Of a stretch of 39,575 bases of DNA, positions 24,210 to 31,951 are shown one piece after another (the first letter of the stretch is position 1; each line of letters starts with the position of its first letter). A program made the translations under genes and the position numbers. Origin of the DNA: Phenylobacterium sp. (GTDB taxonomy: Bacteria > Pseudomonadota > Alphaproteobacteria > Caulobacterales > Caulobacteraceae); assembly GCF_025351295.1 (NCBI RefSeq), contig NZ_JANXWD010000053.1, positions 1 through 39,575 on the forward strand, in the 5' to 3' direction. The notes beneath the pieces were generated by a model. The model did no database searches, had not been told where the DNA came from, and was given only the letters and a program-made list of their open reading frames with translations.

Positions 24210-25235
24210 ATGGATGCGCGCACGCTCAGAACGCCCGAAGACCTCGTCGCCGCCGGTTTGGCGTCTCCGGACGACCTGTCCGTCCTCGGGCGCGTCGCCG
24301 CCCGCTACGCCGTGACGATCACGCCGGCGATGGTCGAGGCGATCGGGGACGGCGACGGTCCGCTGGCCCGCCAGTTCGTGCCGACGGGCGCTGAACTGAT
24401 CCAGTCGCCGGGGGAGTCCGCCGACCCGGTCGGCGACGACACCCACAGCCCGGTGGAGGGTGTCGTCCACCGCTACCGCGACCGGGTGCTGCTGAAGGCC
24501 AACCACGCCTGCGCGGTCTATTGCCGGTTCTGCTTCCGCCGCGAGATGGTGGGGCCGGACGGGGTGCGGCCGCTGACGGCCAGCCAGCTGGACGCGGCCA
24601 TGGCCTATGTCGCCGGACGGCCGGAGATCTGGGAGGTCATCGTCACTGGCGGCGATCCGCTGATCCTATCTCCCCGGCGGCTGGCCGACCTGATGGCGCG
24701 TCTGGCCCTGATCGCGCATGTGAAGGTGGTCCGCTTCCACACCCGCATCCCGGCGGTCGATCCAGCGCGAATCACCCCGGCGCTGGTGGCCGCCCTGAAG
24801 ACGCCGGGCAAGACCACCTGGGTGGGGCTGCACGCCAATCATCCGGACGAGCTGACGCCGGCCGCCGAGGCCGCCTGCGCCCGCATCCTCGACGCCGGCA
24901 TCCCGATGGTCAGCCAGACCGTGCTGCTGAGGGGCGTCAACGACGATCCGGCGACGCTGGAGGCGCTGATGCGGCGGTTCGTGGAGCTGCGGATCAAGCC
25001 CTACTACCTGCACCACGCCGATCTCGCGCCCGGCACCGCACACTTCCGCACGACCCTGGCCGAGGGGCAGGCGCTGATGGCCGACCTGCGCGGCCGGGTC
25101 TCGGGCCTCTGCCAGCCGACCTATGTGCTGGACATCCCCGGCGGCCACGGTAAGTCCCCGGTGGGCCCTTGCTATGTGACCGAGGACGGGGTCGTCGATC
25201 CCAATGGCGGGCGGCACAGCTACCCTCCCGCCTAG
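24210..25235 (+). CDS. epmB: Lysine 2,3-aminomutase-like radical SAM enzyme (EpmB)
   Basis: A 341-residue KamA-type radical SAM aminomutase that converts L-lysine to beta-lysine. The 4Fe-4S cluster motif C-x3-C-x2-C is Cys101, Cys105, Cys108 in CAVYCRFCFRR. VTGGDPLIL and GLHANHPDEL are family signatures, and the PLP lysine is expected near the C-terminus in HGKSPVGP. The protein is shorter than catabolic KamA (about 415 residues), as EpmB proteins are. With epmA and efp about 3 kb upstream, the role is to supply (R)-beta-lysine for EF-P modification. The ATG at 24210 has a weak ribosome site (AAAGGCG). Confidence 0.91.
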   Translation: MDARTLRTPEDLVAAGLASPDDLSVLGRVAARYAVTITPAMVEAIGDGDGPLARQFVPTGAELIQSPGESADPVGDDTHSPVEGVVHRYRDRVLLKANHACAVYCRFCFRREMVGPDGVRPLTASQLDAAMAYVAGRPEIWEVIVTGGDPLILSPRRLADLMARLALIAHVKVVRFHTRIPAVDPARITPALVAALKTPGKTTWVGLHANHPDELTPAAEAACARILDAGIPMVSQTVLLRGVNDDPATLEALMRRFVELRIKPYYLHHADLAPGTAHFRTTLAEGQALMADLRGRVSGLCQPTYVLDIPGGHGKSPVGPCYVTEDGVVDPNGGRHSYPPA

Positions 25236-25269
25236 ACCGCCCGTGCAGGCCGTTCGCTGTGGCCCCAAA

Positions 25270-25288
25270 GTGACAGTGCGACTGTCAC
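25270..25288. promoter_or_regulatory. Palindrome upstream of the L,D-transpeptidase gene
   Basis: GTGACAGT (25270-25277) and ACTGTCAC (25281-25288) are perfect inverted copies separated by GCG, followed within a few bases by ATGT-GGCG-ACAT. The gap 25236-25418 also holds a GC-rich perfect palindrome at 25376-25390. The first palindrome is a plausible transcription-factor site for the downstream gene; it could instead be part of a terminator for epmB, though no T-tract follows. Confidence 0.4.
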
Positions 25289-25418
25289 CGCATGTGGCGA
25301 CATCGACACACCTGTTCGATCTCGCGAGATAAGCGTTCATCCTGGAGTCAGCGGGTGGCGTACATAACCCGCAAGCCCGGCGTCGCCGGGCGGCAACAGT
25401 GAGGACGGCGTAAATATC

Positions 25419-26948
25419 ATGGGCGGGCAGGGCTTGCGGGGCGGACGCATGAGGCGCTGCCTGGCCGTGGCCGCGCTGGCGCCGATGGCGTTCGGTGGAC
25501 TGGCCGCCGCCCAACCGACCCCGGCGGCCCCGGTCCTGCAGATTCCCCCGGCCGCCGCGCCGCCTGCGCCGCTCCCGCCGCCCGCGCCGGTGGAGGTCCC
25601 CGCCCTGACACCGGCCCAGGTGCAGACCGCCCTGGCGATCATGCGCGCCGCCGACCTGCATGGCCTGCAGCCCAAGAGCTATGTGCCCGACGGCGTGCCG
25701 GACAGCGGCGTGCTCAGTCCCGCCCAGCAGGTCGCCTTCGCCGATGGCCTGGTGCGCTATGCCCACGACGTCCACATCGGCCGCATGGACGCGGCGGCCT
25801 TTCCCGAGCTTTGGGCCGTGCGCCCGGCCGCCTATGACCCCTCGGCTGACCTGGTGAAAGCCCTGGCCGAGGGCCGGTTGCAGGCGTGGCTGGACAGCCT
25901 GCCGCCCCGCTACTCCGGGTATGCGGCCCTGCGTCGCGGCCTGGCCCACTATCGCGAGATCGCGGCCAATGGCGGCTGGAAGCCGATCCCGGAGGGCAAG
26001 CCCCTGGGCCTGGGCGCCAAGGACCCGCGCGCCGCGGCGCTTCGGGCCCGCCTGGCAGCGGAGGATCCGCTGGTCCCGGCCACCGGTGCGGGCTTCGACA
26101 AGCCACTGCAGGAGGCCGTGCAGCGCGCCCAGCGGCGCTTCGGCCTCAACCCCGACGGTGTCGCCGGCCGTGAGGTGGTCGCCTACCTCAATCAGCCGGT
26201 CGGCCAGCGCATCCTGCAGATCGTCGCCAACATGGAACGCTGGCGGTGGCTGCCGTCGGCCATGCCGGCGACGCGGGTGCAGGTGAACTCCGGCGCCGCC
26301 ATCGTCACCCTGTTTCGCGACGACAAGCCGGTGCTGTCGATGAAGGCGGTCTCCGGCCGGCCCGGCGACGAGACCCCGATGCTGATGTCGGCGATCCACA
26401 GCGTGGTGATCAACCCGCCGTGGAACGTGCCGATGGGCATCGCCGAGAAGGAGCTGTGGCCGAAGGAGAAGGCCAGGCCAGGCTATCTGGCGGCCCACGG
26501 CTACCGGATCATCCCGGTCGAGGGCGGGGCGCCCCGGCTGCAGCAGGCGTCGGGCGACGATAGCGCGCTGGGCCGCTTCAAGTTCGACTTCGACAATCCG
26601 TTCGCGGTCTATCTGCACGACACCCCCTCGAAGGGCGGTTTCGACCGCTTCTCGCGCCAAGCCAGCCACGGCTGCGTGCGGCTGGCCAAGCCGCGGGAGC
26701 TGGCCGAGGCCCTGCTGGCCGGCGACGCGAAATGGACCCCGGAGGCGATCGACACCCAGCTCGAGGGCGACAAGACGGTGCGCGCGCCCTTGGCGGCGAA
26801 GGTGCCGGTGTTCATCTTCTACTGGACCGCGTTCGCCGGGACCGACGGCCAGATGCAGTTCCGCTCCGATCCCTACGACTGGGACCGGGACCTGCTGCAG
26901 CGGGTGGGCGTGCTGACGCCCAAGGTCCAGGTCGCGGCGAAGTCGTAG
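25419..26948 (+). CDS. YcbB-like L,D-transpeptidase (YkuD domain)
   Basis: A 509-residue exported L,D-transpeptidase, which makes 3-3 cross-links in peptidoglycan or attaches proteins to it. An N-terminal signal peptide (CLAVAALAPMAFGGLAAA) leads into a Pro/Ala-rich linker, a YcbB-type scaffold region and a peptidoglycan-binding segment (residues about 225-265, with RRFGLNPDGVAG). The YkuD catalytic domain has nucleophile Cys419 in SHGCVRL and the conserved YLHDTPSK. The ATG at 25419 gives a long n-region; the ATG at 25449 (MRRCLAV) would also work. Size and order match the YcbB/LdtD group. A small anchored protein follows 18 bases later. Confidence 0.92.
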   Translation: MGGQGLRGGRMRRCLAVAALAPMAFGGLAAAQPTPAAPVLQIPPAAAPPAPLPPPAPVEVPALTPAQVQTALAIMRAADLHGLQPKSYVPDGVPDSGVLSPAQQVAFADGLVRYAHDVHIGRMDAAAFPELWAVRPAAYDPSADLVKALAEGRLQAWLDSLPPRYSGYAALRRGLAHYREIAANGGWKPIPEGKPLGLGAKDPRAAALRARLAAEDPLVPATGAGFDKPLQEAVQRAQRRFGLNPDGVAGREVVAYLNQPVGQRILQIVANMERWRWLPSAMPATRVQVNSGAAIVTLFRDDKPVLSMKAVSGRPGDETPMLMSAIHSVVINPPWNVPMGIAEKELWPKEKARPGYLAAHGYRIIPVEGGAPRLQQASGDDSALGRFKFDFDNPFAVYLHDTPSKGGFDRFSRQASHGCVRLAKPRELAEALLAGDAKWTPEAIDTQLEGDKTVRAPLAAKVPVFIFYWTAFAGTDGQMQFRSDPYDWDRDLLQRVGVLTPKVQVAAKS

Positions 26949-26966
26949 GGCTTAGGGGGCCTTCGG

Positions 26967-27257
26967 ATGCTCAAGACGGTGTTGTGGATCGCGGCGGCCT
27001 GCGCGGCGGTGCTGGTCGCCCTGGCGGTGAGCCGGAGACTGCATTTCGACCGCCCTACGCCGCCGACGCCCGTCGAGGCCCCCGCCGCGCCGAAGGCCGC
27101 CGTCCCCGCCGCGGCGATCGCGCCCGCGACCCCCGTCGCGCCGAAGCCGCCGCCGACGCCTGAGGAACAGCAGGTGCAGGACGACGCGGCCGCGACCGGC
27201 ATGACGACGGTGGAGCCGGAAGAGGGGCCGAAGCCGCAGAGCCCGCCGACGAACTGA
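26967..27257 (+). CDS. Small membrane-anchored Pro/Ala-rich protein
   Basis: A 96-residue protein with one N-terminal membrane segment (VLWIAAACAAVLVALAV) followed by a Pro/Ala-rich stalk (PTPPTPVEAPAAPK, APATPVAPKPPP) and an acidic tail. No known domain is seen. It starts 18 bases after the L,D-transpeptidase with AGGGGG upstream, so it is probably cotranscribed. It may be an envelope spacer or a partner of the transpeptidase. A dispersed palindrome follows directly. Confidence 0.65.
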   Translation: MLKTVLWIAAACAAVLVALAVSRRLHFDRPTPPTPVEAPAAPKAAVPAAAIAPATPVAPKPPPTPEEQQVQDDAAATGMTTVEPEEGPKPQSPPTN

Positions 27258-27266
27258 AATCAGAGC

Positions 27267-27391
27267 CGCTGATCCCGGCCAAGGCCGGGACCCAGATGGC
27301 GCGGCCCAGATGTCGGTTCTCGTGGCTCAGAACTCATCCCGATCGCCACCGAGTTCTGAGATCTGGGTCCCGGCATTCGCCGGGATGAGCG
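27267..27391. repeat. Nested palindromic element between convergent genes
   Basis: The outer arms (about 27267-27297 and 27361-27391) pair as GATCCCGG..CCGGGACCCAGAT against ATCTGGGTCCCGG..CCGGGAT. An inner perfect 10-base stem is CTCAGAACTC (27326-27335) with GAGTTCTGAG (27351-27360). The 144-base gap between the small anchored protein and the convergent MarR gene is almost entirely this element, so it can serve as a two-way terminator. It is related in layout to the repeat at 24081. Confidence 0.78.
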
Positions 27392-27401
27392 GAATGAAGA
27401 T

Positions 27402-27869
27402 CTAGCTATCCCCCTTCACCGCCTCCGGGTTGAAGGTCGGGGGCGGGCCCCAGTCTTCGTGCAGCAGGTGGGCGGTCTTCAGGACCGCGGCCTTGCCGAG
27501 GCGCAGGCCCAGTTCCTCGCCCATGATCACCATGGCGCGCTGGGCGTCGATGCGCATGGCTTCGCCCTGGGCGGTGGGGGCGACCAGCTTGACGCGGCCG
27601 TTGGCGGGGTCGTCCGCCAGGGCGACGATGCCCAACTCGATCATCTGGTTGATGGTGGCGTGGATGGCCTGGCGGCTGACGCCCAGGCGGCGCGCGATGT
27701 CCGACGGCCGGCGCACGCCCAGCACGATATTGGCCATCACCATCGACTGCGGCCGGGTGACCGCCGGCCACCCCCGCGCCTGGAGGTAGTTCTGCAGCCC
27801 CTCGTCGAACCAGTAGAAGCCCTGCAACAGCGACAGCAGCAGATGCCTGATATCGTCGTCCGCCGTCAC
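27402..27869 (-). CDS. MarR-family transcriptional regulator
   Basis: A 155-residue regulator with the MarR winged helix-turn-helix. The recognition region RRPSDIARRLGVSRQAIHATINQMIELGIVAL is followed by the wing DDPANGRVKLVAPTAQGE, and flanking helices form the dimer interface. It lies 68 bases downstream of the Rieske gene on the same strand and may be cotranscribed with it. The palindrome in the divergent promoter at 29256-29271 is its most obvious candidate site. MarR proteins of aromatic catabolic loci usually repress until a pathway ligand binds. Confidence 0.86.
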   Translation of the reverse strand: MTADDDIRHLLLSLLQGFYWFDEGLQNYLQARGWPAVTRPQSMVMANIVLGVRRPSDIARRLGVSRQAIHATINQMIELGIVALADDPANGRVKLVAPTAQGEAMRIDAQRAMVIMGEELGLRLGKAAVLKTAHLLHEDWGPPPTFNPEAVKGDS

Positions 27870-27937
27870 CCTTGCTTAGCCTCCGCGTACCCCGCCGCTT
27901 TGGTGGGGCGCTTCCGACCGATTGTCAAAGAGACTGA

Positions 27938-29215
27938 CTATTCGGCGGCGGCCCTGGCGACCGAGCCGCGGGTGGTGAAGGCCCGCCAGTCCGCGCCCTT
28001 GGCGACCAGGCCCTCGTAGGAGGCGAGGTCCGCGGGCCGCGTCGTCGCCCGGGTCCCGATGGCGGGCTCGCCGTCCAGCACGGATCCGGCCGCGGCCACC
28101 ATCTGGCGACGGAACTGGACGATGGCCACGTCGCTGGCGCCCAGGTGGTCGAAGCTGCGGTCGGCGATCGGGCCCATGCTTTCCCACATGGCCATGTCCT
28201 GCGCCGGGATGCCGTCAATGCCGGTGAAGTCGCCGGCCTTCATCCTGGCGCGGTCCTGCTTGAAGGCGTTCGAGAGGTTGCGGACCTTGCGCCAGTCCGT
28301 GTCCAGGTCGACCCCGGGCACGGCCACGCAGAACCTGCGCCAGGCGTCCTGTTCGATGCCCTTCGTGGGGTGCCAGGCGACCCAGTAGAACATGCAGTTC
28401 ACGTCATCGATCGGCACCAGCATCTGGGCCAGGTTGTACTGGTCGTTGGGCGGGATCAGGACCGTGAATGGGGCGATGAACACGGTGGTGCGGACGTAGT
28501 CGTGGGTGTCGGCATTGACGATCGGCCGGCGGATCGCGGCGTAGTGGAAGCCGAAATCCGTGAGCTCGGCCTCCAGCCGCGGCGCCTTGTCGTTGGAGGG
28601 CCGCAGCCACGCGGTCTCGGTCGCCGTCGAGCCGGCCACCTCGGCGGTCGGCATGTTGGTGGAGTGCAGGCTGGAGGAGTGGGCGCTGTCGATCGAGCCC
28701 TCCAGCACCTGGGCCCAGTTGCAGGCCGCGTGCATCTTGACGATGGAGGTGCGGATGTCCGGGCTCGGCGCCCAGGCCGGCGGCTGGAACGGCCGCATCG
28801 CCGCGGGGTCGCCCATCCAGACCCAGACGAAGCCGCCGGCCTCGGCGGTCGGATAGGCCTGGTGCTTGAGGCTGCGCATCCGGCTGTCGGCGGGCTCGGA
28901 GGCCATCTCCTGGATCTCGCCGTCCACCCCGAACTTCCAGCCGTGGTAGAGGCAGCGCAGGCCGCAGTCCTCGTTGCGGCCGAAGGCCAGCGAGGCGCCG
29001 CGGTGCGGGCAGTGCTCGCCCAGCACACCGACCTTGCCCTTGGAATCGCGGAACACCACCAGGTCTTCGCCCAGAAGGCGGGTGCGCACCGGGGCGCCAT
29101 CGGCCTCGGCGACCTCCTCGATCATGCAGGCCGGCAGCCAGTGCTGGCGCATGACCAGCCCCATGGCGGCCTCGCCCTCCACCCGGCAGAGCAGTTCGTT
29201 GTCGGCAGGTCTCAT
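27938..29215 (-). CDS. Rieske non-heme iron oxygenase, phthalate 4,5-dioxygenase-like
   Basis: A 425-residue oxygenase subunit. The Rieske 2Fe-2S site is EHCPHRGASL with CLYHGW, giving the two Cys and two His ligands. The mononuclear iron site is in NWAQVLEGSIDSAHSSSLHS, which carries two His, with the third ligand expected near QDMAMWESMGPIADRSFDHLG. These last motifs are typical of the phthalate 4,5-dioxygenase group, which includes demethylases and hydroxylases. Such enzymes need a reductase, but none is encoded in the window, so it must be supplied from elsewhere. The gene is divergent from an operon encoding dihydrodiol-dehydrogenase-like and decarboxylase-like proteins, which suggests that it starts that pathway. 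The substrate is not certain. Confidence 0.9.
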   Translation of the reverse strand: MRPADNELLCRVEGEAAMGLVMRQHWLPACMIEEVAEADGAPVRTRLLGEDLVVFRDSKGKVGVLGEHCPHRGASLAFGRNEDCGLRCLYHGWKFGVDGEIQEMASEPADSRMRSLKHQAYPTAEAGGFVWVWMGDPAAMRPFQPPAWAPSPDIRTSIVKMHAACNWAQVLEGSIDSAHSSSLHSTNMPTAEVAGSTATETAWLRPSNDKAPRLEAELTDFGFHYAAIRRPIVNADTHDYVRTTVFIAPFTVLIPPNDQYNLAQMLVPIDDVNCMFYWVAWHPTKGIEQDAWRRFCVAVPGVDLDTDWRKVRNLSNAFKQDRARMKAGDFTGIDGIPAQDMAMWESMGPIADRSFDHLGASDVAIVQFRRQMVAAAGSVLDGEPAIGTRATTRPADLASYEGLVAKGADWRAFTTRGSVARAAAE

Positions 29216-29255
29216 GCCTAGTTCCCAGGGTCTTGACGGTGGGCCGTCGAATAAG

Positions 29256-29271
29256 ACTTAGATATCGAAGT
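29256..29271. promoter_or_regulatory. Candidate MarR operator in the Rieske/dehydrogenase divergent promoter
   Basis: The 16-base sequence ACTTAGATATCGAAGT is a palindrome with one mismatched pair (ACTT-n-GATATC-n-AAGT). It lies in the 107-base gap between the divergent Rieske and Gfo/Idh genes, immediately downstream of a minus-strand -10 element, where a bound repressor would block transcription. Two MarR-family regulators are encoded on either side. Confidence 0.6.
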
Positions 29272-29300
29272 ATTTTAGGCGCAGGCGCGGGGCCTGTCCA
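29272..29300 (-). promoter_or_regulatory. Sigma-70-type promoter for the Rieske gene
   Basis: On the minus strand TGGACA (29300-29295, five of six to consensus) is followed after 17 bases by TAAAAT (29277-29272, five of six). This is a strong promoter by alphaproteobacterial standards. Transcription would start near 29265, inside the candidate operator, about 50 bases before the Rieske ATG at 29215. For the divergent operon a possible plus-strand -35 (TTGACG, 29233-29238) exists without a convincing -10. Confidence 0.55.
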
Positions 29301-29322
29301 GCGAGGGCGCGGGCGAACAGGC

Positions 29323-30489
29323 ATGGCGGACCGCATCCTGCGCATCGGCGTGCTGGGCCTGAGCCGCGGCTTCGTGCTGATGCGGCCGACCTTCGTCGCC
29401 GACGACCGTTGCCGGCTGGTCGCGGCCGCCGACCCCAGGCCCGAGGCCCGCGCCGCCTTCCAGGCCGAGTTCGGCGCGCCGGCCTATGAGACGGCGCAGG
29501 CGCTCTGCGCAGACCCGCAGGTGGAGGTCGTCTACATCGCCTCGCCGCACCAGTTCCATGCCGAGCAGGCGATCCTGGCGGCGCGCCACGGCAAGCCTGT
29601 GCTGGTCGAGAAGCCCATGGCGCTCAGCTTGGCCGAGTGCGACGCCATGCAGGCCGCGACGCGGGACGCCGGGGTCCAGCTCATCGTCGGCCCCAGCCAC
29701 AGCTACGACCCGCCCATCGCCTGCGCGGCCGACCTGATCGCCAGCGGCGCGCACGGGGCGCTGCGGATGATCGTCATGATGACCTTCACCGACTTCCTTT
29801 ACCGGCCGCGCCGGCCCGAAGAACTGGACACGGCGCGCGGCGGCGGGGTGGTGTTCAGCCAGGCGGCGCACCAGGTCGACGTCGTCCGGCGGCTGGCTGG
29901 CCGGCCGATCCGCAGCGTGCGCGCCCAGACCGGCGCCTGGGACCCCGACCGGCCCACCGAAGGCGCCTACCAGGCCTTCCTGACCTTCGAAGGCGGGGCG
30001 ACCGCGACCCTCAGCTATTCCGGCTACGGCCGCTACGACACCGACGCCCTCATGGACTGGATCGGCGAGACCGGCATGGCCAAGGACCCCGGCCTCTACG
30101 GCGCCGCGCGGCTGCGGCTGGCGGGCGCCCAGGAGGAGGCGCTCAAGCGCCAGCGGGCGTATGGCGGCCAGGCCGCCGCGCCGCCCGCCGGGTCGCCCCA
30201 CCACGAACACTTCGGCCAGGTCATCGCCAGCTGCGAGCGCGCCGACCTGCGGCCGACCGCGACCGGCGTCGAGGTCTATGCCGATGAGCGCCGCACCATC
30301 GACCTGCCTCCGCGCGCCGCGCCGCGCGCCGCGGTCATCGACGAACTGTGGCGCGCCATCGTGCCGGGCGCGCCGCCGCTGCACGACGCCGCCTGGGGCC
30401 GGGACAACCTGGCCGCCTGCCTGGCGATGCTGAGGTCGAGCGCGGAGGGCCGCGAGGTCAGCCTGAGCGAACTGGAGAGCCCCCCATGA
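29323..30489 (+). CDS. Gfo/Idh/MocA oxidoreductase, 4,5-dihydrodiol phthalate dehydrogenase-like
   Basis: A 388-residue NAD(P)-dependent dehydrogenase. The Rossmann domain starts at LRIGVLGLSRGF, the EKP motif is in VLVEKPMAL, and the C-terminal domain has GPSHSYDPPI, FTDFLYRPRRPEELDTARGG and AAHQVDVVRRL. The PRRPEELDT region with the downstream Q-x-x-H-Q-x-D is what I associate with Pht4/OphB-type cis-dihydrodiol dehydrogenases of the 4,5-phthalate pathway. The start is the ATG at 29323, where homology begins; the frame is open 90 bases further upstream through the divergent promoter. Its stop overlaps the next start (ATGA). Given the adjacent decarboxylase-like gene, it probably rearomatises a dihydrodiol. 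Confidence 0.87.
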   Translation: MADRILRIGVLGLSRGFVLMRPTFVADDRCRLVAAADPRPEARAAFQAEFGAPAYETAQALCADPQVEVVYIASPHQFHAEQAILAARHGKPVLVEKPMALSLAECDAMQAATRDAGVQLIVGPSHSYDPPIACAADLIASGAHGALRMIVMMTFTDFLYRPRRPEELDTARGGGVVFSQAAHQVDVVRRLAGRPIRSVRAQTGAWDPDRPTEGAYQAFLTFEGGATATLSYSGYGRYDTDALMDWIGETGMAKDPGLYGAARLRLAGAQEEALKRQRAYGGQAAAPPAGSPHHEHFGQVIASCERADLRPTATGVEVYADERRTIDLPPRAAPRAAVIDELWRAIVPGAPPLHDAAWGRDNLAACLAMLRSSAEGREVSLSELESPP

Positions 30490-31478
30490 GCAAGCTGCGC
30501 CTGACCCTGGCCTGCTGGGATTACGACCGCACGCGCGCTCTCGCCGATGGCCGCGTGACGCCGGAGGGCATCGACCTCAACCTGATCCCACTGCACGTGG
30601 AGGAGACCTTCTTCCGCATGCTGCGCAACCGCGAGTTCGACGCCGCCGAGATGTCGCTGTCGTCCTATTCGGTGTCGCTGATGCGCGACGACCCGGCGTT
30701 CATCGCCATCCCGGTCTTCCCGTCGCGGTTCTTCCGTCACTCCTGCATCTTCGTCTCGGCGAAGAGCGGCATCCGCGAGCCGAAGGACCTGATCGGCAAA
30801 CGCTTCGGCGTGCCGGAATACCAGATGACCGCGCCGGTCTGGATCCGCGGGATCCTGTCGGACGAATACGGCGTCGACCCGGCCAGCGTCACCTACATGA
30901 CCGGCGGCGAGGAGGAGCCGGGGCGGGAGGAGAAGCTGAAACTGAACCTGCCGGAGCGGTTCAAGGTGGTCCCCATCGGGCCCGGCCAGACCCTGTCGCA
31001 GATGCTGGCCGACGGCGAGATCGACGCACTGCACACCGCCCGCACGCCCTCGACCTTCTATTCCCGGCCGGACGACGTGAAGCGGCTGTTCCCCGACTTC
31101 GTGCCGGTGGAGAAGGCCTACTTCCGGCGCACCGGCATCTTCCCGATCATGCATGTGATCGCCATCCGCCGCAGCCTCTACGAGGCCAACCGGTGGATCG
31201 CCCAGTCGCTGCTGAAGGCCTTCCAGGCGGCGCAGCAGGTCACCTACGACAACCTGGCGGTCACCTCGGCGATGACCTCGATGCTGCCCTGGCAGCTGGC
31301 GGCGGTGGAGGAGGCGCGCGCCGAACTGGGCGACGACTGGTGGCCCTATGGGTTCGCCAAGAACCGCGCCACGCTGGACACCTTCCTGCGCTACCACCAC
31401 GAGCAGGGACTATCCTCGCGGCGGCTGCAGCCGGAGGAACTGTTCGCGCCGGAGACCTTCGAGGCGTTCAAGATATGA
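30486..31478 (+). CDS. 4,5-dihydroxyphthalate decarboxylase-like protein
   Basis: A 330-residue protein of the Pht5/OphC family, which has a periplasmic-binding-protein-like fold but no signal peptide and acts in the cytoplasm. It opens with LRLTLACWDYDRTRAL and continues with the family segments GIDLNLIPLHVEETFFRML, DAAEMSLSSYSVS and IPVFPSRFFRHSCIFV. In the phthalate pathway this enzyme removes a carboxylate from 4,5-dihydroxyphthalate to give protocatechuate. Relatives occur in other aromatic-acid pathways, so the exact substrate is open. It overlaps both neighbours by four bases (ATGA), indicating tight cotranslation with the dehydrogenase and the second MarR regulator. Confidence 0.86.
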   Translation: MSKLRLTLACWDYDRTRALADGRVTPEGIDLNLIPLHVEETFFRMLRNREFDAAEMSLSSYSVSLMRDDPAFIAIPVFPSRFFRHSCIFVSAKSGIREPKDLIGKRFGVPEYQMTAPVWIRGILSDEYGVDPASVTYMTGGEEEPGREEKLKLNLPERFKVVPIGPGQTLSQMLADGEIDALHTARTPSTFYSRPDDVKRLFPDFVPVEKAYFRRTGIFPIMHVIAIRRSLYEANRWIAQSLLKAFQAAQQVTYDNLAVTSAMTSMLPWQLAAVEEARAELGDDWWPYGFAKNRATLDTFLRYHHEQGLSSRRLQPEELFAPETFEAFKI

Positions 31479-31951
31479 CGCCGCCCGTGGACCTTCCGCC
31501 GGGCGACAGCTTCGGATTCCAGGTGCGCCGTTGCCACCGGGCCTTCGACCGCCTGCTCAACGTCTATCTGGCGCGCAAGGGGCTCACGAGCGGGTTCTGG
31601 TACTTCCTGCGCGCGCTCTGGCAGGAGAACGGCGCCACGCAGAAGCGCCTCTCGCAGCTCAACAACGTCACCGAGCCCACCACGGTCACCACCCTCAACG
31701 CGATGACCCGGATCGGGCTGGTGCGGCGGGAACGCAACGTGGCCGACCGGCGCAAGCTGAACGTCTTCCTGACGCCCAAGGCCGAGGGGCTGAAGGCCCT
31801 GCTGATGCCCGACGCCCATGAGATCAACGCCATCGCCTGCGCCGGCGTCGATCCCGCCGACCTGGCGGTGGGCCTGCGGGTCCTCAAGCAGATGTCCGCC
31901 AATCTCACCCGCGAGGCCGCGCGGGTGAGCGCCGAAGGAGACACCGCATGA
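31475..31951 (+). CDS. MarR-family transcriptional regulator embedded in the operon
   Basis: A 158-residue MarR protein. The winged helix-turn-helix is seen in GATQKRLSQLNNVTEPTTV, followed by T-L-N-A-M-T-R-I-G-L-V and the wing ERNVADRRKLNVFLTPKAEGL, whose D-R-R motif is typical of the family. It is not closely similar to the other MarR at 27402 and has a different N-terminus. The ATG at 31475 overlaps the decarboxylase stop and its own stop overlaps the GST start, so it would be made in fixed ratio with the enzymes and could autoregulate the operon. Confidence 0.85.
   Translation: MTPPVDLPPGDSFGFQVRRCHRAFDRLLNVYLARKGLTSGFWYFLRALWQENGATQKRLSQLNNVTEPTTVTTLNAMTRIGLVRRERNVADRRKLNVFLTPKAEGLKALLMPDAHEINAIACAGVDPADLAVGLRVLKQMSANLTREAARVSAEGDTA

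Noticed and set aside
20188..25235. Aminoacyl-tRNA synthetase plus lysine catabolism cluster
   Set aside because: The synthetase paralogue lacks an anticodon domain and the aminomutase is short; with efp adjacent, EF-P modification is the better reading.
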